From an uncultured Actinomycetes bacterium (GTDB lineage: Bacteria; Actinomycetota; Thermoleophilia; Gaiellales; Gaiellaceae), in contig CAIYXH010000123.1 of NCBI GenBank assembly GCA_903930195.1, positions 1 to 23,847 of the forward strand: DNA of 23,847 bases, written 5' to 3'. Of the stretch, positions 1-7,051 are shown piece after piece. Both the position numbers and the translations under genes were made by a program. Numbering within the stretch: position 1 is the first letter of the stretch; every line of letters starts with the position of its first letter. The notes under the pieces were generated by a model, which was not told the origin of the DNA, made no database searches, and was given only the letters and a program-made list of their open reading frames with translations.

Positions 1-265
1 CGGCCTGCTCGCCCTCCGGGCCGTAGACCGAGCGGACACGTCCCGTCTGCAGGCCGAGCTCGAGGAGCTCGGCGAGACCGTCGGCGTCCGTGCCCGAGAT
101 CTCGCCCTCGTCGACGGCCGCGACGATGTCGGCGAGGCGCGCCCGGCGCGTCTCGTCCTGCACCATCGCGAGCACCGCCTGCGCCTCGGCGCGCGCGACC
201 TCGGCCGCGTCGCCGCTCACGCGAACCGGCTTTTCGACGCCGCTCACCGACTCGGTGTCAGGCAT
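1..265 (-). CDS. Small hypothetical protein of the sulfur operon, 3' part outside the window
   Basis: I do not recognise this protein. The visible N-terminal 88 residues begin MPDTESVSGVEKPVRVSG and continue as a charged, mostly helical stretch (AEVARAEAQAVLAMVQDETR) followed by an acidic segment. There is no signal peptide, membrane span or cysteine cluster. Its ATG overlaps the cysH stop codon by 8 nt (ATGCCTGA), so it is probably translated by coupling as the third gene of the sulfite reductase-CysH operon. A role in sulfate assimilation is inferred from context only. The gene runs off the left edge, so its full length is unknown. Confidence 0.7.
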   Translation of the reverse strand, partial: MPDTESVSGVEKPVRVSGDAAEVARAEAQAVLAMVQDETRRARLADIVAAVDEGEISGTDADGLAELLELGLQTGRVRSVYGPEGEQA

Positions 266-1058
266 GCGCCTCGGGGTTCGCGGCATCACCGATCAGGGCG
301 TGCAGCTCGTGCTCGAGGCCGCCGCTCTCGATCGAGCAGTGAATCCCGCACTCCTTCGGCGCGTTCGTCTCCCACCACCAGCGGCCGGCGCGGGACGGCT
401 CGTCCGGCGCGGTCGCCCGGGTGCAGGGAGCGCAGCCGATCGACTTGTAGCCCTTGTCGTAGAGCGAGTGGTACGGCACCTCACGCTCGCGGATGTAGTC
501 CCAGACCTCGTCCTCCGTCCACTCCGCGAGCGGGTTCAGCTTGATCACCGCGCCGTGGTCGTGGTCGAGCTCGACCTTGCGGATGTTCGTCCGGCTCGCC
601 CACTGGTCGCGCCGCAGGCCGGTGACCCAGGCGTCGAGCTGGTGGAGATGCTTCGTCAGCGGGCGCACCTTGCGGAGGTTGCAGCAGAGGAGGCGCATGT
701 CGACCGAGGTCTTGAAGAGATCGACGCCGTGCGCGCGGGTCATGCCCTCGATCTCCTGCGCGTCGGGCTGGATCAGCTCGAGCTGGAGCCCGGGGTAGCG
801 CGCGCGCAGTGCGTCGGCCAGGTCGAAGGTCTCCTGGGGCAGCCGGCCGGTGTCGACGCTGAAGACCTTGATCGTCGGGTCGAGCTCGTAGGCCATGTCG
901 ATCAGGGCCACGCTGTCGGCCTGGAACGACGTGGAGATCGCGAGGCGGTCGCCGAACTCCTTGATGGCCCACTCGAGGAGGGCCTGCGGCTCCTCGCCCT
1001 CGAACTCGATCGAGAGCTCGCCCGCCTCCATTTCGTCCATCAGCTCTACCGCGCTCAT
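258..1058 (-). CDS. cysH: CysH, assimilatory adenylyl-sulfate (APS) reductase, thioredoxin-dependent
   Basis: A cytoplasmic enzyme of 266 aa that reduces activated sulfate (APS or PAPS) to sulfite in cysteine synthesis. The PP-loop fold is visible (ISTSFQADSVALIDMA near residues 41-56, VFSVDTGRLPQET near 65-77). The C-terminal KECGIHC motif carries the catalytic cysteine (about C237). CC at about 125-126 together with CxxC at about 209-212 are the ligands of the [4Fe-4S] cluster that marks the APS-using subfamily, so APS is the more likely substrate than PAPS. The ATG overlaps the stop of the upstream sulfite reductase gene (ATGA), with GGAGGAG a few bases before it. Operon order follows the pathway in reverse: sulfite reductase, then CysH. 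Length is normal for the family. Confidence 0.95.
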   Translation of the reverse strand: MSAVELMDEMEAGELSIEFEGEEPQALLEWAIKEFGDRLAISTSFQADSVALIDMAYELDPTIKVFSVDTGRLPQETFDLADALRARYPGLQLELIQPDAQEIEGMTRAHGVDLFKTSVDMRLLCCNLRKVRPLTKHLHQLDAWVTGLRRDQWASRTNIRKVELDHDHGAVIKLNPLAEWTEDEVWDYIREREVPYHSLYDKGYKSIGCAPCTRATAPDEPSRAGRWWWETNAPKECGIHCSIESGGLEHELHALIGDAANPEAHA

Positions 1059-2692
1059 CCCGTCTCCTCCCGTTGACGCTGCTTGGCAGGCTCGAGGCCG
1101 GCCAGCGCTCCCAGCTGTTCGTCGCTCGCGCGGCGCGCAAACGACACGAATCCCTCTCCCTCGGTGCGCTGGTCGAGCCAGCCCGCCACGAGGCCTTCGA
1201 CGGCCTGCTCGAGGTCGGCGGTCGGCACGCGGCGGAAGAGCGCGCGGCCGATCTGCGGCTCGGGCCCGAGCGACCCGCGCAGGAAGATGTCGTAGGCCTG
1301 GCGGCGCACGCCGCCGTCGTCACGCGCGGTCGTGCCCTGGAAGCCGATGTCGCCGACCCAGTGCTGGGCGCAGGCGTGCGGGCAGCCGTCGAGATGCAGC
1401 CGGAGCTCGGCGATCTCGTGGCCGAAGCGCGCGTCGAGGTGGTTGACGAGCCGGTCGAGCCGCGTCTTCGTCTCGGCGACCGAGAAGTTGCAGTGCGGCT
1501 CGCCGGTGCAGGCGATCGAGTTGCCGCGGAGCGGGTTGATGTCGAGCGGGAAGCCGATCTCGGCGAGCTCGGCGACGACCGCGTCGAGCTGGTCGTTCGG
1601 GACGCCCGTGACGATGAAGTTCTGCTGGCGGGTGAGGCGGATGTCGCCGCCCACACGCTCGGTCAGCGCGGCGATCGCGATCATCTGGTCGCCCGAGATC
1701 AGGCCGAGGTGCACCGGGACGCCGATGTACGAGAGGCCGTCCTGCGCCTGGGGGTGGACGCCGAGGTGGTGCGACGGCTCGACCTCGATCTTCGGGAGCG
1801 TGTAGCGCTCGAGCTTCTTGCCGAGCTTCACCTCGACGCGCTCGAGGATGCCCTCAGGGCCGATGTCGTCGACCATGAACTTGAGGCGTGCCTTGACGCG
1901 CGAGACGCGGTACTTCAGATCCTCCGACCACACACTCGTGATCGCGCCGAGGATCTCGTTCGCGTCCTCCTTGGGGACGAAGATGCCCATGTCCTTCGCG
2001 ATCCGCGGCACGGACGAGAGGCCGCCGCCGACGTGGACGCCGAACCCTTCGCGACCGTCGTCGGTGATCGTGCCGATCAGCGAGATGCAGTTGATCTCCG
2101 GCGCGTTGCAGCGGTCGGCACAGGCCGAGATCGAATACTTGTGCTTGCGCGGCAGGTTCGCCCAGGCCGGGTTGCCGTAGAACTCGGACGCCGCAGCGTC
2201 GACGACCGGCGTCGCGTCGAAGAGCTCCGACGCCGCGAGACCCTGCACCGGGCAGCCGGTGATGTTCCGCACCGTGTCGCCGCAGCCGCCGGCGGTGGTG
2301 ATGCCGTAGCTGTCGAGGTGGGCGAAGACGTCGGGGAGCTTTGCGAGCTCCAGGTAGTGCAGCTGGATGTTCTGCCGCGTCGAGAGCTCGCCGTCGCCCC
2401 GGCCGAAGAGGTTCGAGACCTCGCCGATCGCGCGGAGCTCCGTGGCCGAGAGCTGGCCGGACGGGACCTTCACGCGCAGCATGAACGTCCCGATCTTCGG
2501 CTTGTCGTGGTAGAGACCCCACCACTGCAGGCGGACGATGTCTTCCTCGGCCACGTTCTCGTAGCCCTGCGCGATCAGCGCCGGGAGCTCGTCACGGATG
2601 CCCAGCGGCGCCTTCTCGCGCTTGAGGCGCTCGACGGGGTTCCGCTTGAGGACGAGGTCCCAGTCGGGGGCCGGCTTCTCGGTCGCGCTCAT
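1055..2692 (-). CDS. sir: Assimilatory nitrite/sulfite reductase (siroheme, [4Fe-4S], ferredoxin-type)
   Basis: This cytoplasmic enzyme reduces sulfite to sulfide by six electrons (nitrite is possible in the family). The protein, 545 aa from the chosen ATG, shows two ferredoxin-like half domains and two siroheme/Fe-S repeats. The cluster ligands are in CTGEPHC (about C395 and C401) and CPHAC (about C437 and C441). Other family landmarks are TGCPVQGLA and SACADRCNAPEINC. The neighbour cysH (ATGA overlap) argues for sulfite as the substrate. Start choice: an in-frame GTG at 2722 would add ten residues, but MSATEKPAPDW from the ATG at 2692 looks like a natural N-terminus; neither has a strong SD. 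The gene is divergent from serA across a 128-bp gap that must hold both promoters. Confidence 0.9.
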   Translation of the reverse strand: MSATEKPAPDWDLVLKRNPVERLKREKAPLGIRDELPALIAQGYENVAEEDIVRLQWWGLYHDKPKIGTFMLRVKVPSGQLSATELRAIGEVSNLFGRGDGELSTRQNIQLHYLELAKLPDVFAHLDSYGITTAGGCGDTVRNITGCPVQGLAASELFDATPVVDAAASEFYGNPAWANLPRKHKYSISACADRCNAPEINCISLIGTITDDGREGFGVHVGGGLSSVPRIAKDMGIFVPKEDANEILGAITSVWSEDLKYRVSRVKARLKFMVDDIGPEGILERVEVKLGKKLERYTLPKIEVEPSHHLGVHPQAQDGLSYIGVPVHLGLISGDQMIAIAALTERVGGDIRLTRQQNFIVTGVPNDQLDAVVAELAEIGFPLDINPLRGNSIACTGEPHCNFSVAETKTRLDRLVNHLDARFGHEIAELRLHLDGCPHACAQHWVGDIGFQGTTARDDGGVRRQAYDIFLRGSLGPEPQIGRALFRRVPTADLEQAVEGLVAGWLDQRTEGEGFVSFARRASDEQLGALAGLEPAKQRQREETG

Positions 2693-2820
2693 CGGCGGCC
2701 CACTGTAGCCGCCTCGGTACACAAAGTAAAGTTTTGAGCGTTGATGCGCCCAAAGTCACTTCACCAACTGCAGTAATGATGTCTGACGCTCGGCCCTCGC
2801 GCTCTGGCTAAGGTGGCGGT

Positions 2821-4368
2821 ATGAAGGTTCTGGTTCGGGAGGAGATCGCCGAGGCCGGCGTCGACCTGCTGCGTGCGCAGTTCGACGTCGACGTGATCCT
2901 CGACGGCGACCTCGCGGAGATCATCGGCGGCTACGACGCCATCGTGATCCGCTCTGCGTCGAAGCTCACCGCCGAGCTGATCGCGCGCGGCGACAACCTC
3001 AAGGTCATCGGCCGCGCCGGCGTGGGCGTCGACAACGTCGACGTCGAAGCTGCGACGCGCCGCGGCATCGTGGTCGCGAACGCGCCCGAGTCGAACGTCG
3101 TCTCAGCTGCCGAGCACACGATCGGCCTGCTCGTCGCGCTCGCGCGCAACATCCCGCAGGCGCACGCCGCCATGGCGGAAGGCCGCTGGGAGCGCTCGAA
3201 ATGGGGCGGCGTGGAGCTTGCCGAGAAGACGCTCGGCGTCCTCGGCTTCGGCCGGATCGGCCAGCAGGTCGCCCGCCGCGCGCTCGGCCTGCAGATGCGC
3301 GTCGTCGCCTACGACCCCTTTGTCTCCGCCGAGCGCTTCAAGGAGGCAGGCGTCGAGCAGGACACGCTCGAGGGCGTCCTGGCCCGCGCCGACTTCCTGA
3401 CGCTGCACCTGCCCGCGAACGACGAGACCCGCGGGCTGATCAACGCGGAGACCATCGCGACGATGCGCGACGGCGTCCGGATCGTGAACGCCGCCCGCGG
3501 CGATCTGATCGACGACGCCGCGCTGATCGCTGCGCTCGAGTCCGGCAAGGTCGCGGGCGCAGCGCTCGACGTCTACACCAAGGAGCCCTACGAGGGCCCG
3601 CTCCAGTCGGCCCCGAACATCGTCCTCACGCCGCATCTCGCCGCCTCGACCGACGAGGCGCAGGATCGTGCCGGCGTGATCGTCGCCGAGCAGGTCGCCG
3701 CTGCCCTTTCTGGCGGCGTCGTCTCGAACGCCGTCAACATCCCCAAGGTCGGCGCCGACGACCTCGAGGTGGTCGGCCCGTTCCTGCCGCTCGCCGCGAC
3801 GCTCGGCCGTCTCGCGCTCGAGCTGGCAGGTGGCGAGCCACATGACATCGGTGTCGAGGTCTACGGCGAGCTCGCCGACCACGACACGCGCCTCGTGACC
3901 CTCGCGGTGCTGAACGGCGCCTTCCGCGGCCGCACGGAGCAGCCCGTCAACTACGTGAATGCGCCGATCCTCGCCGCCGAGCGCGGGATCGAGGTCACCG
4001 AGAATCGCAGCCGCACGACCCGCGACTACACGAACCTCGTGGCGGTCTCGGCCGGAGGCGTACGTGTCGCCGGCACGACGATCGGCAAGGACGACCGCGA
4101 GTGGCTCGTCTCGGCCCTTGGCTTCGACGTCGAGATCGAGCTCGTCGAGCGGATGATCTTCCTCGTCTACGACGACGTGCCGGGGGTGATCGGGCGGATC
4201 GGGACGCTCCTCGGCGAGGCCGGCGTCAACATCGCGAACATGGCCGTCTCGCGGAATCGCGAGGCCGGCAAGGCGCTGATGGTGCTCTCCATCGACACCG
4301 CAGCGGCTCCCGAGACGCTTGCGCAGCTCGGCGACGGGGTGGACGACGTCCACCTCGTCATGTCCTGA
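2821..4368 (+). CDS. serA: SerA, D-3-phosphoglycerate dehydrogenase
   Basis: Catalyses the first step of serine synthesis, NAD-dependent oxidation of 3-phosphoglycerate. The 515-aa protein is the long actinobacterial type: substrate domain, Rossmann domain with GFGRIG at about 142-147, the catalytic triad Arg in NAARG (about 226), Glu in YTKEPYEG (about 255) and His in TPHLAAS (about 272), then the intervening allosteric domain, then a C-terminal ACT domain (from about 445, VYDDVPGVIGRIGTLLGEAGVNIANM) that in the family mediates serine feedback. The ATG at 2821 is preceded by AAGGTGG. It stands opposite the sulfite reductase operon; serine and sulfide are both precursors of cysteine, so joint control from the 2693-2820 gap is plausible but not shown. 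Confidence 0.97.
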   Translation: MKVLVREEIAEAGVDLLRAQFDVDVILDGDLAEIIGGYDAIVIRSASKLTAELIARGDNLKVIGRAGVGVDNVDVEAATRRGIVVANAPESNVVSAAEHTIGLLVALARNIPQAHAAMAEGRWERSKWGGVELAEKTLGVLGFGRIGQQVARRALGLQMRVVAYDPFVSAERFKEAGVEQDTLEGVLARADFLTLHLPANDETRGLINAETIATMRDGVRIVNAARGDLIDDAALIAALESGKVAGAALDVYTKEPYEGPLQSAPNIVLTPHLAASTDEAQDRAGVIVAEQVAAALSGGVVSNAVNIPKVGADDLEVVGPFLPLAATLGRLALELAGGEPHDIGVEVYGELADHDTRLVTLAVLNGAFRGRTEQPVNYVNAPILAAERGIEVTENRSRTTRDYTNLVAVSAGGVRVAGTTIGKDDREWLVSALGFDVEIELVERMIFLVYDDVPGVIGRIGTLLGEAGVNIANMAVSRNREAGKALMVLSIDTAAAPETLAQLGDGVDDVHLVMS

Positions 4369-4400
4369 GCATCACTGCCGGAGCGGGTGACGGTTCCCGC

Positions 4401-4428
4401 TTGACGCGTCCTGTGGGTCCTGTATGGT
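4401..4428 (+). promoter_or_regulatory. Putative sigma70-type promoter in front of the amt leader
   Basis: TTGACG at 4401-4406 and TATGGT at 4423-4428 are separated by 16 bp, with TG directly before the -10 box. It lies 33 bp after the serA stop and would start transcription near 4435, producing either a 77-nt terminated RNA or a read-through amt message. Inferred from hexamer match and position. Confidence 0.55.
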
Positions 4429-4434
4429 TCCGGC

Positions 4435-4511
4435 CACGCGAGCGGCCAAGAAGGCCCTAGCGGAGGCAATGAGGCCTCAGATTCTCCCCGGAGAGTCTGA
4501 GGCCTTTTTTT
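4435..4511 (+). ncRNA. Putative attenuator leader or short RNA upstream of amt
   Basis: The stretch between the putative promoter and the terminator contains five GGCC blocks (4432-4435, 4444-4447, 4453-4456, 4473-4476, 4501-4504) that can pair in alternative ways. AGGCC at 4452-4456 can pair with GGCCT at 4473-4477, and GAGGC at 4463-4467 with GCCTC at 4474-4478. Either pairing occupies the left arm of the terminator stem that begins at 4472. Mutually exclusive helices of this kind are typical of transcription attenuators. I do not recognise a known riboswitch class. A stand-alone small RNA is the alternative. Confidence 0.4.
4472..4511 (+). terminator. Strong intrinsic terminator between serA and amt
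   Basis: AGGCCTCAGATTCTCC (4472-4487) pairs with GGAGAGTCTGAGGCCT (4490-4505) over up to 16 positions with one G-T wobble, followed by seven T (4505-4511). The innermost pairs must open to form the loop. The minus strand lacks a T-run, so it acts on plus-strand transcripts. It ends serA transcription and/or attenuates amt. Confidence 0.9.
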
Positions 4512-4556
4512 GTTGGGCAAACGTCGGAATGTCCTGTTGGGTAAATGTCGGAATGT
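4511..4556 (+). repeat. Tandem 22-bp direct repeat upstream of amt
   Basis: Two copies (4511-4532 and 4535-4556) share TGTTGGG-AAA-GTCGGAATGT and differ only at two C/T positions. The period is 24 bp, just over two helical turns. The position between the terminator and the amt ribosome binding site fits a double operator for a nitrogen regulator, or the trace of a mobile sequence end. I cannot assign a regulator. Confidence 0.75.
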
Positions 4557-4562
4557 AGGTGA

Positions 4563-4601
4563 CTCAGGCGGCCCCGCACGTGGGTTGCAGGGGAGCCTGA
4601 G
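4563..4601 (+). promoter_or_regulatory. Hairpin immediately upstream of the amt ribosome binding site
   Basis: CTCAGGC (4563-4569) pairs perfectly with GCCTGAG (4595-4601). Inside it, CCCC pairs with GGGG and GCA with TGC. The stem ends one base before the SD sequence AAAGGAG (4602-4608), so it could influence ribosome access or mRNA stability. There is no T-run, so it is not a terminator. Confidence 0.55.
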
Positions 4602-4613
4602 AAAGGAGAGGCA

Positions 4614-5999
4614 ATGCTCTTTGACGCAGCGCTGAATACGGCCGACAACTCGTGGCAGCTGACCGCCGCGACCCTCGTCGGCCTGATGAGCGTTCCTGGT
4701 CTCGTCGTCCTCTACGGCGGCGTGATGCAGAAGCGGTGGTCGGTGAACAGCATGATGCTGGCGTTCATCGCCTTCGCGCTCGTGCTCGTGGTCTGGGTGC
4801 TCTACGGCTTCGACATGGGCTTTGGTAACCCGTGGCAGGGACTGTCGAAGACCGGATTCTTCGGAAACTTCATCGGGCAGCCGGGATCGGTGCTCGATCA
4901 CGCATCCGAACAGGGGGTCGGCAGCATCCCGCTGCTCAACCCGTCGCACTTCGATCCGACGAACACGGCGCCGCTTGTGGACTTCCCACAGTCGTCGCTC
5001 ATCTACTTCCAGTTCGTGTTCGCAGCAATCACGCCGATCCTCATGCTCGGCTCGGTGCTCGGACGCGTCAACTTCAAGGCCTGGATCCCGTTCGTCATCC
5101 TCTGGATCACCTGCGTCTACACGGTCAACGCCTTCCTGATCTGGGGCGGCGGCTGGTTCGCGCAGAAGGGCGCAATCGACTTCTCGGGCGGGTACGTCAT
5201 CCACCTCGCCGCCGGTGTCTCCGGCTTCGTGGCAGCGTGGGTGATCGGTCCGAGGCTTGCGCGTGATCGTGAGATCGACGCACCGAACAACCTCCTGATG
5301 GTTGCCGTCGGTGCCGGGTTCCTCTGGATGGGCTGGAACGGCTTCAACGGCGGCGATCCGTACAACGTCGGCCCTGACGCCTCCTCGGCTGTCCTGAACA
5401 CGAACCTCGCGACGGCCGTGGCCTTCCTGGTCTGGGTCGGCTGCGACTACCTCACCAAGCGGAAGCCGTCGCTGCTCGGCAGCGTCAACGGCATGATCGT
5501 CGGCCTCGTCGCGATCACGCCTGCGGCCGGCTTCGTCAGCGGCTGGGGTGCGATGGCGATCGGCGCGATCTGCTCGGTGATCGTCTACATCGCCTACAAC
5601 TACCTGGCGCTTGTCCGTCCGTTCCGCAACGTGGACGACACGCTCGGCGTCATCTACACGCACGGCTTCGCCGGCGTGGCGGGCGGTCTGCTGACCGGCT
5701 TGCTCGCCGACAAGGCGTTCGTGCAGTCGGATGCGCTCTCGGTGGTCGGAGGCCTGCATCTGCTCAAGTGGCAGGCTCTCGCGGCAGCGTGGGTGATCTG
5801 CTTCTCCGCGATCGCCACGTTCATCCTGCTCAAGCTGGTCGGGCTCTTCGTCCCGCTCCGGATGAGCGAGGAGGACATGGAGATGGGCGATCTCGCCGTC
5901 CACGGACACGAGGTCTACCCGTCCGACATTCCGTCGCTCGGCTATCCCGCAGGCGTGGCCGTCTCGGCCGCACCGGCAGGAGGAATGCCGACCGTCTAG
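4614..5999 (+). CDS. amt: Ammonium transporter, Amt/MEP/Rh family
   Basis: A polytopic inner-membrane channel that takes up ammonium. The 461-aa protein has the usual pattern of about 11 membrane segments. It begins with a periplasmic-type N-terminus (NTADNSWQLTAATLVGLMS) and shows PGLVVLYGGVMQKR after the first span. The pore twin histidines are present: His in GGYVIHLAAG (about 197) and His in YTHGFAGVAGG (about 350). The cytoplasmic tail keeps the EEDMEMGDLAVHGHEVYP form of the conserved regulatory C-terminal motif. SD AAAGGAG precedes the ATG. No glnK/glnB gene follows, which is unusual for this family; a Usp protein comes next. Expression is probably set by the upstream attenuator and repeats. 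Confidence 0.97.
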   Translation: MLFDAALNTADNSWQLTAATLVGLMSVPGLVVLYGGVMQKRWSVNSMMLAFIAFALVLVVWVLYGFDMGFGNPWQGLSKTGFFGNFIGQPGSVLDHASEQGVGSIPLLNPSHFDPTNTAPLVDFPQSSLIYFQFVFAAITPILMLGSVLGRVNFKAWIPFVILWITCVYTVNAFLIWGGGWFAQKGAIDFSGGYVIHLAAGVSGFVAAWVIGPRLARDREIDAPNNLLMVAVGAGFLWMGWNGFNGGDPYNVGPDASSAVLNTNLATAVAFLVWVGCDYLTKRKPSLLGSVNGMIVGLVAITPAAGFVSGWGAMAIGAICSVIVYIAYNYLALVRPFRNVDDTLGVIYTHGFAGVAGGLLTGLLADKAFVQSDALSVVGGLHLLKWQALAAAWVICFSAIATFILLKLVGLFVPLRMSEEDMEMGDLAVHGHEVYPSDIPSLGYPAGVAVSAAPAGGMPTV

Positions 6000-6071
6000 T
6001 TCCGGCGTCCCTGGCGCGGGCACGCGTAGGTTGAGAGACTCGACACGACGACCGGATCGAGAGAGGAAATC

Positions 6072-6746
6072 ATGGCCATCAAGATCATCGTCTCGTACGA
6101 CGGGACGGACAACGACCGGGACGCGCTCGCCTTCGGGCGCCTGCTCACGCAGGTCGGCGCCTCGCTCGAGCTCGCATACGTCCGCCACGCACCGGAGGCG
6201 GAACCCCATGCCGAGCGGCTCGCCGAGACCGATGCGGCAGCTCTGCTCGAGATCGGAGCCGGAGAGCTCGGCGACTCTGCCGTCCCGCGGCACGTCATCC
6301 TGAGCGCTTCGACGCCGCTCGGCCTGCGCGAACTGGCGCAGACCACCGGGGCCGGGCTGATCGCGTTCGGCTCTGCGTACCGCACGGCCCGCGGGCACGT
6401 CGATCCCCAGCCGTCGGCGCGGCGTCTGCTCGACGGCGGGTCCGTCGCGCTGGCTGTCGCACCTGCGGGATTCGCGGACGTCGCGAGCTACACGGTCGGG
6501 ACGGTTGCATACATCTCGGAGGACGGCGACCCTTGCCCGCAGGAGACCGCCGAGTCCCTCGCCGGGAAGTTCGGCGCCTCGCTGACCGCCCACGGGATCC
6601 AGCCGGCCGACCTGATCGTCGTCGGCTCCAAGCCCGGCACGGTCAACGGCCGCGTCACGATCAGTGCCGCGGCGGAATACCTGATCGAGCTCTCGCTGGC
6701 ACCCGTGATCGTGCTTCCCCGGGGTGTCACGCTGAATTTCGCTTGA
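6072..6746 (+). CDS. Universal stress protein family, two Usp-like domains
   Basis: A 224-aa cytoplasmic protein. The N-terminal half starts with the typical Usp beta strand MAIKIIVSYDGTDNDRDALAF and ends with LIAFGSAYRTARGHVDPQPSARRLLDGGSVALAVAP. The shorter second half ends with LIVVGSKPGTVNGRV and an ISAAAEYLIELSLAPVIVLP strand. Both halves carry a GS-x-G type segment where ATP-binding Usp proteins have their nucleotide loop, although spacing departs from the strict consensus, so ATP binding is uncertain. The second domain lacks part of its N-terminus. SD GAGAGGAAA precedes the ATG. The gene lies 72 bp after amt and is probably co-transcribed; a link to ammonium stress or transport is inference. 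Confidence 0.85.
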   Translation: MAIKIIVSYDGTDNDRDALAFGRLLTQVGASLELAYVRHAPEAEPHAERLAETDAAALLEIGAGELGDSAVPRHVILSASTPLGLRELAQTTGAGLIAFGSAYRTARGHVDPQPSARRLLDGGSVALAVAPAGFADVASYTVGTVAYISEDGDPCPQETAESLAGKFGASLTAHGIQPADLIVVGSKPGTVNGRVTISAAAEYLIELSLAPVIVLPRGVTLNFA

Positions 6747-6756
6747 CTACAGCCGG

Positions 6757-7047
6757 ATGCCGGCTGAGAGCGCACGTCTGAGACGCAGGCTGAGTCCGAG
6801 GGACTGGTGGTTCCTCGGACTCGTCTCGCTCGCGATCACCGCGGGGATCGTCGTCTCGGTCGTCATCGCCACCCGGTCGTCGACGAACCCGCGCTGCGTC
6901 GCGACGACGCGCGCGTGGGTCATGGGTGCCGAGACCTACACCGTCTGCGGGCAGCAGGCGGTCACCTTCTGCAACAAGCAGCCGCAGAAGAGCACGAACC
7001 TCGCCGCGCAATGCGCGCGCGTCGAGGCGCTCGTCGAGAACGCCTAG
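6757..7047 (+). CDS. Small single-pass membrane protein with four outer cysteines
   Basis: Unrecognised 96-aa protein. A basic N-terminus (RLRRRLSPRD) is followed by one hydrophobic span (WWFLGLVSLAITAGIVVSVV, about residues 17-40). A C-terminal domain of about 55 residues carries four cysteines (in NPRC, TVCG, FCNK and QCAR). The charge pattern predicts the cysteine domain outside the membrane, where two disulfides could form. It follows the Usp gene by 10 bp, so it may be the third member of the amt transcript. No clear SD is seen. It ends four bases from the convergent MoaD-like gene, leaving no room for a terminator. Confidence 0.7.
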   Translation: MPAESARLRRRLSPRDWWFLGLVSLAITAGIVVSVVIATRSSTNPRCVATTRAWVMGAETYTVCGQQAVTFCNKQPQKSTNLAAQCARVEALVENA

Positions 7048-7051
7048 GCGT

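Noticed and set aside
4469..4556. Possible leader peptide starting MRPQILPGESEAFF before amt
   Set aside because: The GGAGG is only 2 nt from the ATG and the frame runs through the terminator stem and T-run; a coding role is unlikely.
4167..6593. 808-codon open frame on the minus strand
   Set aside because: It covers amt, usp and the serA end in antisense, is rich in Arg/Asp/His from reverse-read GC-biased codons, and crosses the terminator and repeats. It is a shadow frame.
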